Below are positions 17,435 to 25,676 of a stretch of DNA of 64,000 bases, piece by piece. The notes under the pieces were generated by a model that made no database searches, was not told the DNA's origin, and saw only the letters and a program-made list of their open reading frames with translations. Within the stretch, counting starts at the first letter, position 1. Each line of letters starts with the position of its first letter. The DNA is taken from NCBI RefSeq assembly GCF_003201105.1, contig NZ_QICJ01000001.1, positions 310,001-374,000 on the forward strand, written 5' to 3'. Source of the DNA: Dyella sp. AtDHG13 (GTDB taxonomy: Bacteria > Pseudomonadota > Gammaproteobacteria > Xanthomonadales > Rhodanobacteraceae). A program made the position numbers and the translations under genes.

Positions 17435-17471
17435 TAACGATATATCTTAAGACTGTTACTTACGATATATC
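17435..17471 (+). promoter_or_regulatory. Twin PadR-type operator boxes
   Basis: The ten-base string ACGATATATC occurs at 17437-17446 and again at 17462-17471, 25 bp apart in direct orientation. Each contains the palindrome GATATATC. The second box ends just before the ribosome site (GGAG, 17472-17475) of the PadR gene. AT-rich ATAT palindromes of this kind are typical PadR-family targets, so autoregulation is likely. Confidence 0.6.
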
Positions 17472-17481
17472 GGAGACTGTC

Positions 17482-18138
17482 ATGGGATTTCGTCATTTCT
17501 TTGAGCACCACCATCACCACCACGGCCGCCACGGCTACTGCCGCGACGGCTTCGAGGGCCGCGAGGCCTGGGCCCGCGAGGCCATGGGTATCGGACGGGG
17601 CCGTGGTCGCCGCGGGTTTGGCGACGACGAGGGCGAAGGCGGCTGGGGCGGCATGGGTGGTCGATTCCGCGGCGGACGCGTGTTCGGCCACGGCGACCTC
17701 AAGCTCATCCTGCTCGCCCTGATCGCCGAGCAGCCGCGCCACGGCTACGAGCTGATCCGCACCATCGAGGAGATGTTCGACGGCGCCTACGCCCCCAGCC
17801 CCGGCGCGGTCTACCCCACCCTCACCCTGCTGGAGGAACTGGGCCACGCCAGCGTGCAGAACGACGACGGCAAGAAGCTCTACACCATCACCGAGGAAGG
17901 CAAGGCGTTCCTGGCCGAGAACAAGGAAGCGGTGGACGCGGTGATGTCGCGCATGGAGCAGACCGCCAAGATGTTCGCCCGCGCCGCCGCGCCGATGGCG
18001 CTGCGCGAAGCGATGCACAACCTCAAGCGCGCCCTGTTCATGCACGGCGGCCCGTGGAACGCAGAGGAAGTGAAGCGCATCGTCGGCATCATCAAGCGGG
18101 CCGCGGACGAGATCGTCAACGGCAAGAAGGATGCGTGA
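17482..18138 (+). CDS. PadR-family regulator, YqjI-like, His-rich N-terminus
   Basis: Probable metal-responsive repressor, 218 residues. The first 70 residues are disordered and rich in His and Gly, with six consecutive histidines at 9-14 and a further RHGYC. Then comes a PadR winged helix: FGHGDLKLILLALIAEQ, RHGYELIRTIEEMFDGAY, PSPGAVYPTLTLLEELGH, followed by a dimerising C-terminal helix pair. This plan matches E. coli YqjI, a nickel-binding repressor of the ferric reductase gene yqjH. Here no reductase is adjacent; instead a Fur-like gene overlaps the 3' end. Nickel or iron sensing through the His tract is inference from YqjI. Confidence 0.88.
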   Translation: MGFRHFFEHHHHHHGRHGYCRDGFEGREAWAREAMGIGRGRGRRGFGDDEGEGGWGGMGGRFRGGRVFGHGDLKLILLALIAEQPRHGYELIRTIEEMFDGAYAPSPGAVYPTLTLLEELGHASVQNDDGKKLYTITEEGKAFLAENKEAVDAVMSRMEQTAKMFARAAAPMALREAMHNLKRALFMHGGPWNAEEVKRIVGIIKRAADEIVNGKKDA

Positions 18139-18511
18139 GCGCCTGCCCATGACCACCGCGCCAGTTGTCGATGTTCCATCGCTGCTGGCGCGCGTGGGCA
18201 TGCGCGCCACGCCGCCGCGCCTGGCGATCTGGCAGGTTCTGCACGATGCGGACGGCGAGCCCGACGCGGTGGAACTGCTGCGTCGGGCGCAATGCCTCGA
18301 ACCGCGCACCAGCCTCGGCACGGTGTACCGCTTCCTGCGCGAACTGGAGCTGCATGGCCTGGCCAGTTCGCGCCCCGTCGCGCACGAACGTTCGCGCTGG
18401 CGTCTGGGCGCATCGGCCGAATCGACGTCCAGGAACACCGAGGCCGTCGCCGCCGTGGCCCGTCTGGCGGCGGCCTTCGGCTATCGGCTGGTGCCTGTCG
18501 CCAACGTCTGA
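18131..18511 (+). CDS. Fur-like DNA-binding protein lacking the metal-binding core
   Basis: Short Fur-superfamily protein of 126 residues. The winged-helix half is well kept (RVGMRATPPRLAIWQVL, and TSLGTVYRFLRELELHGLA, the recognition helix). After it, Fur and Zur normally have His/Cys clusters for the regulatory and structural metals; here that part is gone, leaving one Cys (in QCLEP) and a final strand (FGYRLVPVANV) resembling the end of the Fur dimerisation domain. It overlaps the PadR gene, so the pair should be co-expressed. The start could also be 18149 (MTTAPVV). It may be a metal-independent regulator or a modulator of Fur sites; function unknown. Confidence 0.75.
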   Translation: MRERLPMTTAPVVDVPSLLARVGMRATPPRLAIWQVLHDADGEPDAVELLRRAQCLEPRTSLGTVYRFLRELELHGLASSRPVAHERSRWRLGASAESTSRNTEAVAAVARLAAAFGYRLVPVANV

Positions 18512-18522
18512 GTCCGCTCGCC

Positions 18523-19212
18523 TCAGCGCCGCAGGCTGTCACGCCGCGACGCCAGCCGATCGGCGAGCCGCGTTGGCTCGGGCAGCCGGTATTTCGTGCC
18601 GAACGCGAGCACCAGTTCGGGCGCTGTCGCCATGCTGACGCGATGGCCCGGCGACACGATCAGCGGACGGATGCGGTCCTTGCTGCGCAGGACGCAACCG
18701 ATTACCTCGCCCTTGTACTTCAGCGGCTGGCGATCACCGCGATGCGGGCCGACCTCGCCGTGCACGCCGACCAGGATCGACTTGGCCACGCCTATCGTGG
18801 GCAGGCCCGTGACCACGCCCAGATGCGCGGCGATACCCAGGCGCCGCGGATGCGCAATGCCATGTCCGTCGACGAAGACCAGGTCCGGTGCTTCCGGCAG
18901 CTCGGCCAGCGCCTGCAGGACCGCGGGCAGTTCGCGGAAGGAAAGCAGGCCGGGGATATAGGGCATGCGCGTCGGCTGTCGCGCCACCACCTCGGCCACC
19001 GGTTCGCGCGTCTGCGCGTCGAGCAGCACCGCGGCAGCGCGCGTCACGGCGCCGCCGTCCTCGAAGCCCACGTCCACGCCGGCCACGCGCCGCAGAGGCG
19101 GATAGTCGTCCTGCAGCCGCACCTGCGCAGCCAGCTCGGTCTGCAACCGGCGCGCCTTCGCCACGTCGCCGTCCCACGGCGGCATCCCAAGCGTCATGTC
19201 GATCGAAGTCAT
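18523..19212 (-). CDS. nfi: Endonuclease V
   Basis: DNA repair nuclease that nicks next to deoxyinosine (deaminated adenine). 229 residues, the family's usual size. Conserved motifs include VAGVDVGF with the first catalytic Asp, [14 protein letters not shown] with the wedge (PYIP) and catalytic Glu, [21 protein letters not shown] with the second Asp, GVAKSIL and the C-terminal SPGHRVS. I use the ATG at 19212; a GTG directly before it is a minor alternative. Convergent with the Fur-like gene and divergent from the MscS channel gene. Confidence 0.93.
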   Translation of the reverse strand: MTSIDMTLGMPPWDGDVAKARRLQTELAAQVRLQDDYPPLRRVAGVDVGFEDGGAVTRAAAVLLDAQTREPVAEVVARQPTRMPYIPGLLSFRELPAVLQALAELPEAPDLVFVDGHGIAHPRRLGIAAHLGVVTGLPTIGVAKSILVGVHGEVGPHRGDRQPLKYKGEVIGCVLRSKDRIRPLIVSPGHRVSMATAPELVLAFGTKYRLPEPTRLADRLASRRDSLRR

Positions 19213-19303
19213 CACGACAGCGTGAATGCCGGCGAATCAATGAACCGTCAAGGCCCCATTTCAGAACATTTATTCATTGACCGCTTCGGGGGCGGCCCGG
19301 ATC

Positions 19304-21748
19304 ATGCGGCGCATGCCTATCGCGTATCGCCTGCTGCTGATCCTCCTCGTCGCCATCGGCGGCGCTTCCCCACTGTTCGCCCAGGACGCGCAGACCAGCG
19401 CGCAGATCCAGCAGACGACGCTCGCCACACCCGACCAGCTGAGCGCGCAGCTGGACAAGATCAAGCAGACGCTCACCGACAAGACCAAGCTGACCGATGA
19501 AACACTGACTGCCGCGCGCACCGCCGTGCAGAACGTGCAGCAGCAGGCTGACCAGCTCACCACCAGCCTTGCCCCGCAGGCCGACGCGCTGAAGGGCAAG
19601 CTCGACGTGCTGGGCCCCGCGCCGGAGAAGGGCGCGCCGGCCGAAGCCCCGGAAGTGGCGAGCCAGCGCAAGCAGCTGTTGAAGCAGCAGACCGACCTCA
19701 CCGGGCAGATCACGCAGGCGAAGCTGTTGAGCCGCGAGAGCCTGCAATTGCTCACGGATATCGGCGCGCTGCGCCGCGAGCTGTTCAATGCCGAGATCAG
19801 CCAGCGCACCGCTTCGCCTCTCAGCGGCGCGTTCTGGACCCGCCTCGGGCAAAGTTTTCCGGATGACCGCGCCGGCTTCGGCCAGTTATGGAATGCGCTG
19901 AAGGGCGCCATCGTGCAGGCCTGGCAACCGGCCAATCGCCTGCCGTTCATCGCATGCCTGCTCGCCGCCATCGCGCTGTTCGCCGGCGGGCGCCGCCTGC
20001 TGGAACACAAGATGCTGGACATGGCGGCGCGCTATCTGCCGTCGGGCCATCTGCGCCGCAGCGCCATGGCCCTGCTGGTGACCCTGGGCACCATGCTGGT
20101 GTATGGCGTGGCCGCGTGGCTGCTGTATCTGGCGGTGAACTGGAACGGCGTGCTCGACCAGGACCTGGACGACCTGGTGCATCCGCTGGTGACGCTGATG
20201 TTCTTCGTCGCCGCCATGGCGGGCCTCGGCCGCGCGCTGTTGATGGTCAAGCACCCGTCGTGGCGCCTGCCGCCGGTCTCGGACGATCTGGCCAAACGCC
20301 TGCGGCCCTTCCCAGCCGCCGTGGCGTACAGCGCCTTGCTGCTGGGCATCATCGAGCGCGTCACCAACGACATCGGCGCCAGCCTCGCCACCACCATGGC
20401 GGCCAATGCACTGGCCGCCACGCTGATCGGCTGCCTGGTCGGTTACGCGCTGATCCAGATGAGCCGCGCCCGCCGCACCCTGCTCGCCGCGGGCGAAACG
20501 CCGGCCGAACGCCCGCTGTGGGTGGGTCTGCTGGTGTTGTGCGCCATTCTTGGCGTGCTGATCACCCTGCTCGCGGTGCTCACCGGCTATATCGCGCTGA
20601 GCTTCTACGTGGCGCGGCAGATGATCCGCGCCGGCTTCCTGATCGCCGCGCTGTATGTATTCATGCATCTGGTCAACGACCTGTGCGAATCGCTGCTGTC
20701 GCCGGAGTCGCGTACCGGCCAGCGCATGCAGGAGAACTTCGGCATCTCGCCGCCTCGCCTGGAGCAGGCGGCCACCGTGCTGTCGGGCATCAGCCGCGCC
20801 TTTTTGCTGCTGCTCGCCATTCCGCTGATCCTCGCGCCCTACGGCGCCGGCGCCGACGAACTGGTGGATCGCGGCACCAAGATCTTCAGCGGGCTGTCGC
20901 TGGGCACGCTCACCATCAACCCCACCAGCATCTTCAACGCCCTGCTGGTGCTGGTGGTGGGCGCCGTCATCGTGCGACTGATCAAGCGCTGGCTCAGCCA
21001 GCAGCTGCTGCCCAAGACCTCGCTGGACGTGGGCATGCAGACGTCCATCGTCACCCTGCTGGGTTACGTGGGCGGCATCCTGGTGTTCGTGCTGGTGCTT
21101 GGTGCGCTGAAGGTGGACGTGCAGAGCATCGCCTGGGTCGCCAGTGCGCTGTCGGTGGGTATCGGTTTTGGCCTGCAGGCCATCGTGCAGAACTTCATCT
21201 CCGGCCTGATCCTGCTGGCCGAGCGCCCGGTGAAGGTGGGCGACTGGGTCAGCATCAGCGGCGTGGAAGGCGACATCAAGCGCATCAACGTGCGCGCCAC
21301 CGAGATCCAGCAGGGCGACCGCTCCACGGTGATCGTGCCCAACTCGCAGCTGATCACCCAGAACGTGCGCAACGTGACGCTGGCCAATGCGCAGGGACGC
21401 GTGCAGATCCGCCTGCCGATGCCGCTGAGCAGCGATGCGGCCAAGGTGCGGCAGATCATCTTCGACATCTTGCGCAACCATACCGTGACGCTCAACACGC
21501 CCTCGCCCAGCGTCACCCTGGACAGCATCGACGCGGGCTCAATGATGTTCGTGTGCACGGCCTATGTGAGCAATCCGCGCGATGCCGGCACGGTGAAGAG
21601 CGATCTCTTGTTCGAGATCATCGACCGGCTGCGCAAGGCCGACCAGCCGCTCTCCACGCCGCAGGACATGGTAGTGCGCACCATGCAGCACGACCCCGCC
21701 ACGGCGCCCATTCCCTCCACCACGGTCGTGCCGGGACAGAACACCTGA
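19304..21748 (+). CDS. Mechanosensitive channel, DUF3772-MscS type
   Basis: Large MscS-superfamily channel of 814 residues that opens under membrane tension to protect against osmotic downshock. It has a signal peptide (LLLILLVAIGGASPLFAQ), a periplasmic DUF3772-like helical domain rich in Gln (about residues 30-170), then some eight to ten membrane helices. The pore helix and beta domain of MscS follow: VASALSVGIGFGLQAIVQNFISGLILLAERPVKVGDWV, in pieces GFGLQAIVQNF and ERPVKVGD, then the VIVPNSQLITQNV signature. The start is ATG 19304 (MRRMPIAY) or 19313. No operon partner is evident. Confidence 0.9.
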   Translation: MRRMPIAYRLLLILLVAIGGASPLFAQDAQTSAQIQQTTLATPDQLSAQLDKIKQTLTDKTKLTDETLTAARTAVQNVQQQADQLTTSLAPQADALKGKLDVLGPAPEKGAPAEAPEVASQRKQLLKQQTDLTGQITQAKLLSRESLQLLTDIGALRRELFNAEISQRTASPLSGAFWTRLGQSFPDDRAGFGQLWNALKGAIVQAWQPANRLPFIACLLAAIALFAGGRRLLEHKMLDMAARYLPSGHLRRSAMALLVTLGTMLVYGVAAWLLYLAVNWNGVLDQDLDDLVHPLVTLMFFVAAMAGLGRALLMVKHPSWRLPPVSDDLAKRLRPFPAAVAYSALLLGIIERVTNDIGASLATTMAANALAATLIGCLVGYALIQMSRARRTLLAAGETPAERPLWVGLLVLCAILGVLITLLAVLTGYIALSFYVARQMIRAGFLIAALYVFMHLVNDLCESLLSPESRTGQRMQENFGISPPRLEQAATVLSGISRAFLLLLAIPLILAPYGAGADELVDRGTKIFSGLSLGTLTINPTSIFNALLVLVVGAVIVRLIKRWLSQQLLPKTSLDVGMQTSIVTLLGYVGGILVFVLVLGALKVDVQSIAWVASALSVGIGFGLQAIVQNFISGLILLAERPVKVGDWVSISGVEGDIKRINVRATEIQQGDRSTVIVPNSQLITQNVRNVTLANAQGRVQIRLPMPLSSDAAKVRQIIFDILRNHTVTLNTPSPSVTLDSIDAGSMMFVCTAYVSNPRDAGTVKSDLLFEIIDRLRKADQPLSTPQDMVVRTMQHDPATAPIPSTTVVPGQNT

Positions 21749-21797
21749 CAGCGACATGCCATCGGCCTAGACTCCGAAGACCACCCGGAGTCAGCGG

Positions 21798-22613
21798 ATG
21801 GGACATCACGCCGTTGTACCCGCGCCACCGCTCGATGCCCTGGTGTCCCGCTTGTGGGACTGGGACATGCCGCCGGCCGCGCACCACTACGAGCGCGTGC
21901 TGCCCGTGCCGGGCGCGGCGCTGATCATCAACCTGCACGAGAACGAAACGCGCACCTACAGCGACGACGCGGAACGTCGCTGTGTTCGGGCGGCGGCGTC
22001 GGTCATCGGCGGCCCCTGCCTGCGCAGCCAGATCATCGATACCGCCGAGCAGGTGCGCGTGATGGGCGTGGTGTTCCGTCCCGGCGGCGCGCACGCCTTC
22101 ACCGGTGAGGACCACGAAAGCCTGGTCTCACAGGACATCGGGCTGGAAGACATCTTCGGCAGCAGCGCGCACCGGCTGCGCGAACAGCTGCTGGACACCG
22201 CTTGCGCGCATGCACGACTGGCCGTGCTGGAACAGTGGCTGCTCGCGCACATGCGCATGCCGAGACTGGCGCCCGAAGTGCGGTACGCACTCGGCGAGAT
22301 CGACGCGCGACCGCAAGTAACGCGCATCGGCGCGCTGGTGCGCGACACCGGCATGTCCGACTACCGATTCGGTCGCCTGTTCCGCCGCCAGGTCGGCATG
22401 GGGCCGAAGCGCTATGCACGGCTCATGCGCTTTCGCGGCGTGGTCGACGCCGTGTACCGCTCGGCCGCCGTGGACTGGAGCGCCGTCGCCCTCGATGGCG
22501 GCTACGGCGACCAGTCGCATCTGGTGCACGAGTTCCGCGCCTTCGCCGGCATGACGCCCACGGCCTTCATGGCCGCCCGCGGGCCGTATCCCAACCACCT
22601 GCCGCTGGACTAG
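21798..22613 (+). CDS. AraC-family transcriptional regulator
   Basis: Regulator of 271 residues. The N-terminal half resembles the small sensor domain found in DUF6597-type AraC proteins (VSRLWDWDMPP, LPVPGAALIINLHEN, MGVVFRPGGAHAF). The C-terminal half is an AraC double helix-turn-helix with IGALVRDTGMSDYRFGRLFRRQVGMGPKRYARLMRFR and, in the second helix pair, AVALDGGYGDQSHLVHEFRAFAGMTP. The effector and targets are unknown. The next gene (DUF72) starts 71 bp downstream; a CTAGGG-N8-CCCTAG hairpin spans the stop codon and may weaken read-through. Confidence 0.88.
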   Translation: MGHHAVVPAPPLDALVSRLWDWDMPPAAHHYERVLPVPGAALIINLHENETRTYSDDAERRCVRAAASVIGGPCLRSQIIDTAEQVRVMGVVFRPGGAHAFTGEDHESLVSQDIGLEDIFGSSAHRLREQLLDTACAHARLAVLEQWLLAHMRMPRLAPEVRYALGEIDARPQVTRIGALVRDTGMSDYRFGRLFRRQVGMGPKRYARLMRFRGVVDAVYRSAAVDWSAVALDGGYGDQSHLVHEFRAFAGMTPTAFMAARGPYPNHLPLD

Positions 22614-22684
22614 GGCCTGTTAACCCTAGGAACCCTTTCACTTTCGCCGTGGCATCATGCCCGTCCTTCAGCGAGGCCCCGACC

Positions 22685-23527
22685 ATGCCCAGCGATCTGT
22701 TTTCGCCAGCTCCCAGCCAAGGCCCGGCTTCGCGCATCCGCGTGGGCATCGGCGGCTGGAACTTCGCCCCCTGGCGCAACAACTTCTATCCGGCGGGGCT
22801 GGTGCAGCGGCGCGAACTGGAATACGCCAGTCGCCATCTTCGCGCCATCGAGATCAACGGCACCTACTATGGCGCGCAGAAGCCGGCCACCTATGCGAAA
22901 TGGGCGTCCGAAACGCCGGACGATTTCGTCTTCTCGCTGAAGGCGCCGCGTTACATCACCGAGGGCAAGCGGCTGGCCGATGCGGGCCGCGGCATCGACG
23001 GCTTCGTCTTCGGCGGCCTGGCCGAGTTCGGCAACCGGCTGGGCCCGGTGCTGTGGCAGTTCACGCCCTCGCGCGCGTTCGATGCCAACGACCTTGCCGC
23101 CTTCCTCGACATGCTGCCGCGCGAACTCAACGGCCAGCCCATGCGGCATGTGCTGGAAGTGCGCCACCGCAGCTTCCTAGACGAGCGCTACGTGGAGCTG
23201 GCGCGCTCGTACCGCATCCCTACCGTGTTCACCGATTCGCCGCAATATCCTTCGCTGGCCGACCTTACCGGCGACTTTGCCTATGCACGCCTGATGCGCA
23301 GCGAATCGCACATAGAAACCGGTTACGCGCCCGCCGATCTCGACGCCTGGAGCCAACGCGCACGCGCCTGGGCGGAAGGCTGCGACCTGCCGGAACTGCC
23401 GCACATGGCGGCGCCGCGCGCATCGGGCAATCCGCGCGACGTATTCGTCTACTTCATCAGCAGCGCCAAGGAGCGCAATCCCGCCGCCGCCATGGCGCTG
23501 CAGCAGCGGGTCGACGCCGAAGGTTGA
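22685..23527 (+). CDS. DUF72 (YecE-like) protein
   Basis: Cytosolic TIM-barrel-like protein of the DUF72/YecE family, 280 residues. Family motifs visible are RVGIGGWNFAPWRNNFYP near the N-terminus, LRAIEINGTYYGAQKP, FVFSLKAPRYITEGKRL, LGPVLWQFTPS, HVLEVRHRSF and, near the end, DVFVYFISSAKERNPA. The biochemical activity of the family is unknown. The ATG follows a purine-rich stretch and the longer open frame upstream only shadows the AraC gene. Confidence 0.85.
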   Translation: MPSDLFSPAPSQGPASRIRVGIGGWNFAPWRNNFYPAGLVQRRELEYASRHLRAIEINGTYYGAQKPATYAKWASETPDDFVFSLKAPRYITEGKRLADAGRGIDGFVFGGLAEFGNRLGPVLWQFTPSRAFDANDLAAFLDMLPRELNGQPMRHVLEVRHRSFLDERYVELARSYRIPTVFTDSPQYPSLADLTGDFAYARLMRSESHIETGYAPADLDAWSQRARAWAEGCDLPELPHMAAPRASGNPRDVFVYFISSAKERNPAAAMALQQRVDAEG

Positions 23528-23582
23528 TGCCGGCGCGGTGCCAAGGGACTAAACTCCCGCCACTCCGCCCAGGCTGTCCGTC

Positions 23583-24008
23583 ATGCGCTCAATCAAACCC
23601 CTGCTCCTGCTTGCGGTGCTGGCCGTCGCCGCGCTGCTGTGGGGCCGTCACTCGCCCGAGCCGTCGCCGCAGGGCACGGCGCTTCCGCAGAACGCATCGG
23701 TCCCGCGCCCTGCGGGCGGCGCGACCAACACGCTGCCTTCGTTCCTTCCGCCGGAAGCCGCCGACACCCTGCGCCGCATCGCCAGCGGCGGACCGTTCCA
23801 GCACCGCCAGGACGGCGTGGTGTTCCAGAACCGCGAACATCGGCTGCCCGCGATGCCCGAGGGCTATTACCACGAGTACACCGTGGACACGCCCGGTCTC
23901 GATTACCGCGGCGCACGCCGCATCATCACCGGCGGCACGCCACCGCAGGTCTACTACTACACCGATGACCACTACCGCACGTTTCGCCCGTTCGAGGTAT
24001 CCCGATGA
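23583..24008 (+). CDS. Secreted guanyl-specific ribonuclease, RNase Sa/T1-like
   Basis: Small exported RNase of 141 residues closely resembling Streptomyces RNase Sa. An N-terminal hydrophobic segment (PLLLLAVLAVAALLW) acts as a signal or anchor. The mature part has LPPEAADTLRRIASGGPF, QDGVVFQNREHRLP, GYYHEYTV and RRIITGG. By alignment to RNase Sa the catalytic residues are Glu98 (YYHEYT), Arg109 and His130 (TDDHYRTF); all are present. RNase Sa's disulphide cysteines are missing. It overlaps a barstar gene (ATGA), so this is a toxin with its own inhibitor; it may act in nutrition or competition. Confidence 0.9.
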   Translation: MRSIKPLLLLAVLAVAALLWGRHSPEPSPQGTALPQNASVPRPAGGATNTLPSFLPPEAADTLRRIASGGPFQHRQDGVVFQNREHRLPAMPEGYYHEYTVDTPGLDYRGARRIITGGTPPQVYYYTDDHYRTFRPFEVSR

Positions 24009-24439
24009 ACGCGCAATTTGATCTGGACTTCGGCGACGCCCAGCACGGCGGCATCTTCTTCGTCACCAGCGAAGACCTGGAACCGCTGGCCGAAGCCGCC
24101 GGCATGCAGGGCCTGCGCGTCTGCCGCGTCAGCCTTGCCGACTACACCGACCGCGATGCCCTGTTCGACCGCCTCACCCAGGCACTGCGCCTGCCAGCGG
24201 ATTTCGGCCGCAACTGGGATGCGCTCGCCGACAGCATGCGCGATCTCTCGTGGCTCAAGGCCACCGGCTACATCCTGCTGTTCGACCGCGCGGAAGACAT
24301 GCGCGATCGCAACGAGGAAGATTTCGACACGCTGCTCGACATCCTCGAGGAAGCGGTCGACTACTGGCAGGAAGCCGACGCCCCCTTCTTCGTGTTCTTC
24401 GCGCTGCCCGAAAGCGCGTTCGACGACAACGACGCCTGA
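24005..24439 (+). CDS. Barstar-family ribonuclease inhibitor
   Basis: Cytosolic inhibitor of 144 residues that should bind the RNase encoded just upstream and protect the producing cell. The barstar pattern is clear: a first strand (GIFFVTSEDL), CRVSLADYTDRDALFDRLTQAL, then LPADFGRNWDALADSMRDLSW, the acidic helix-loop that in barstar plugs the RNase active site, and a final helix rich in Asp and Glu (RNEEDFDTLLDILEEAVDYW). Its start codon overlaps the RNase stop by ATGA, ensuring matched synthesis. Confidence 0.92.
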   Translation: MNAQFDLDFGDAQHGGIFFVTSEDLEPLAEAAGMQGLRVCRVSLADYTDRDALFDRLTQALRLPADFGRNWDALADSMRDLSWLKATGYILLFDRAEDMRDRNEEDFDTLLDILEEAVDYWQEADAPFFVFFALPESAFDDNDA

Positions 24440-24451
24440 TACCGACGCCCC

Positions 24452-24673
24452 ATGCAAGAACTCGATTTCGAACTGGACCGCGACTACGTCGAACTCAACC
24501 AGCTGCTGAAGCTGGTGGGCCTGTGCGACAGCGGCGGCGCCGGCAAGGCCATCGTGGCGTCCGGCGCCGTCTACGTGGACGGCGAGCAGGAGCTGCGCAA
24601 GACCTGCAAGATCCATGCGGGCCAGGTGGTGCAGGTGGAGGACTTCGTCATCCACGTGCACGCGATCGACTGA
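24452..24673 (+). CDS. S4-domain RNA-binding protein, YbcJ-like
   Basis: Small RNA-binding protein of 73 residues consisting of one S4 domain: VELNQLLKLVGLCDSGGAGKAIVASG, VYVDGEQELRKTCKIHAGQVV. E. coli YbcJ has the same size and plan; its role is linked to ribosomes but poorly defined. It lies 12 bp after the barstar gene on the same strand, which may only reflect gene packing. The convergent N-acetyltransferase gene ends directly at its stop codon. Confidence 0.88.
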   Translation: MQELDFELDRDYVELNQLLKLVGLCDSGGAGKAIVASGAVYVDGEQELRKTCKIHAGQVVQVEDFVIHVHAID

Positions 24674-25498
24674 TCAGGCAACGGCCACCGGCAAGGCATC
24701 GAGCTTCGCATCGAGCAGCGGCGACGCCGGCAGGCGGATGCCGAACTGCTCCTCCAGTACGCGCCTGATCTCTTCCGTGCCCTGCAGGCTGCGGCGCACG
24801 GAAGGCTGCCCCAGCGCATGCACCGCGAACTCCCGGTTGCGCAGGGCCAGGCGACGATCCGCTAGCGTGCGCGCGGCGATCAGCTGGTGCAGAAAGTGCG
24901 ACTCGGGATACGTCGAGGTGAAGTGGTTGGCCACCACATAGTCGATCCGCTCGGCCGGCTGCAGGCGAAAGCGATACAGCGTGCGCCACTCGTCCTGCAC
25001 CTGCGCCTGCATGCGCCAATGGACCCCGTCCGTCACCAGGCGAAACGGCTCCAGCGAGGTCGGCTGCGCCTCGTCCACCACCAGCCGCAACGCGCCGCCC
25101 AGCGCCATGCTGCCGAAGCCCACGTCGGCCAGCCAGCTTTCGCCTTCCACTTCCACGCGCAACAGCATGTGCGTCTGCGCCACCTCGGCGTCCTCGGGCT
25201 TGTTCCACAACACGCGCGCGATCAGTCCCGTCGCCTCGAAACCGATGGCTTGCAGCACCGCGAGGAACAACCCGTTCTGTTCGAAGCAGTAGCCGCCGCG
25301 CTGCTGCTTCACCAGCTTGTCTTCGATGGCGGATAGATCCAGCGATACCGGCACGCCCATCAGCGGGTCGAGATTCTCGAACGGAATGGCAGCGATGTGC
25401 GCCGTCGCGAGCGCGCGCAAGGTGGCCACGTCCACCCTGGGTTCGCCGGAGAAGCCGATGCGTTGCAGGTAAGCGTCCAGGTCGAGCGAATGCGTCAT
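24674..25498 (-). CDS. nat: Arylamine N-acetyltransferase
   Basis: Cytosolic enzyme of 274 residues that moves acetyl groups from acetyl-CoA to arylamines and hydrazines. The Cys-His-Asp triad is complete: Cys71 in RGGYCFEQNG, His110 in AQTHMLLRV and Asp125 in LADVGFGS. The helical N-terminal domain starts with LDAYLQRIGFSGEP and contains the family string IPFENLDPLMG. I start at MTHSLD because it aligns with known NAT N-termini; the frame remains open upstream without a better start. It could detoxify drugs or, in a pathway, form amides. Confidence 0.92.
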   Translation of the reverse strand: MTHSLDLDAYLQRIGFSGEPRVDVATLRALATAHIAAIPFENLDPLMGVPVSLDLSAIEDKLVKQQRGGYCFEQNGLFLAVLQAIGFEATGLIARVLWNKPEDAEVAQTHMLLRVEVEGESWLADVGFGSMALGGALRLVVDEAQPTSLEPFRLVTDGVHWRMQAQVQDEWRTLYRFRLQPAERIDYVVANHFTSTYPESHFLHQLIAARTLADRRLALRNREFAVHALGQPSVRRSLQGTEEIRRVLEEQFGIRLPASPLLDAKLDALPVAVA

Positions 25499-25676
25499 GG
25501 GGATGACCGCGGCAGGGAATGGCGCACCATAACACCGCCTTGCCGCCGCCTTCGCACGCCGATGGTCATGGCGTGCCAGCATCGGCGTAACCGGAAGCGG
25601 TCCGGCAGCGAATAAGGAAGCAGAACCCGCCAACCGTGGCGGCCTGTTGTCCCTCCCTTCGATGGAGCGTTCCTTC

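Noticed and set aside
17505-17525. Six-His run resembling a cloning-vector affinity tag.
   Set aside because: It sits inside a His/Gly-rich N-terminus typical of YqjI-like proteins, with mixed CAC/CAT codons and continuous native sequence on both sides.
22610-22629. CTAGGG-N8-CCCTAG hairpin as terminator after the AraC gene.
   Set aside because: Only a six-base stem that starts inside the stop codon and lacks a T-run.
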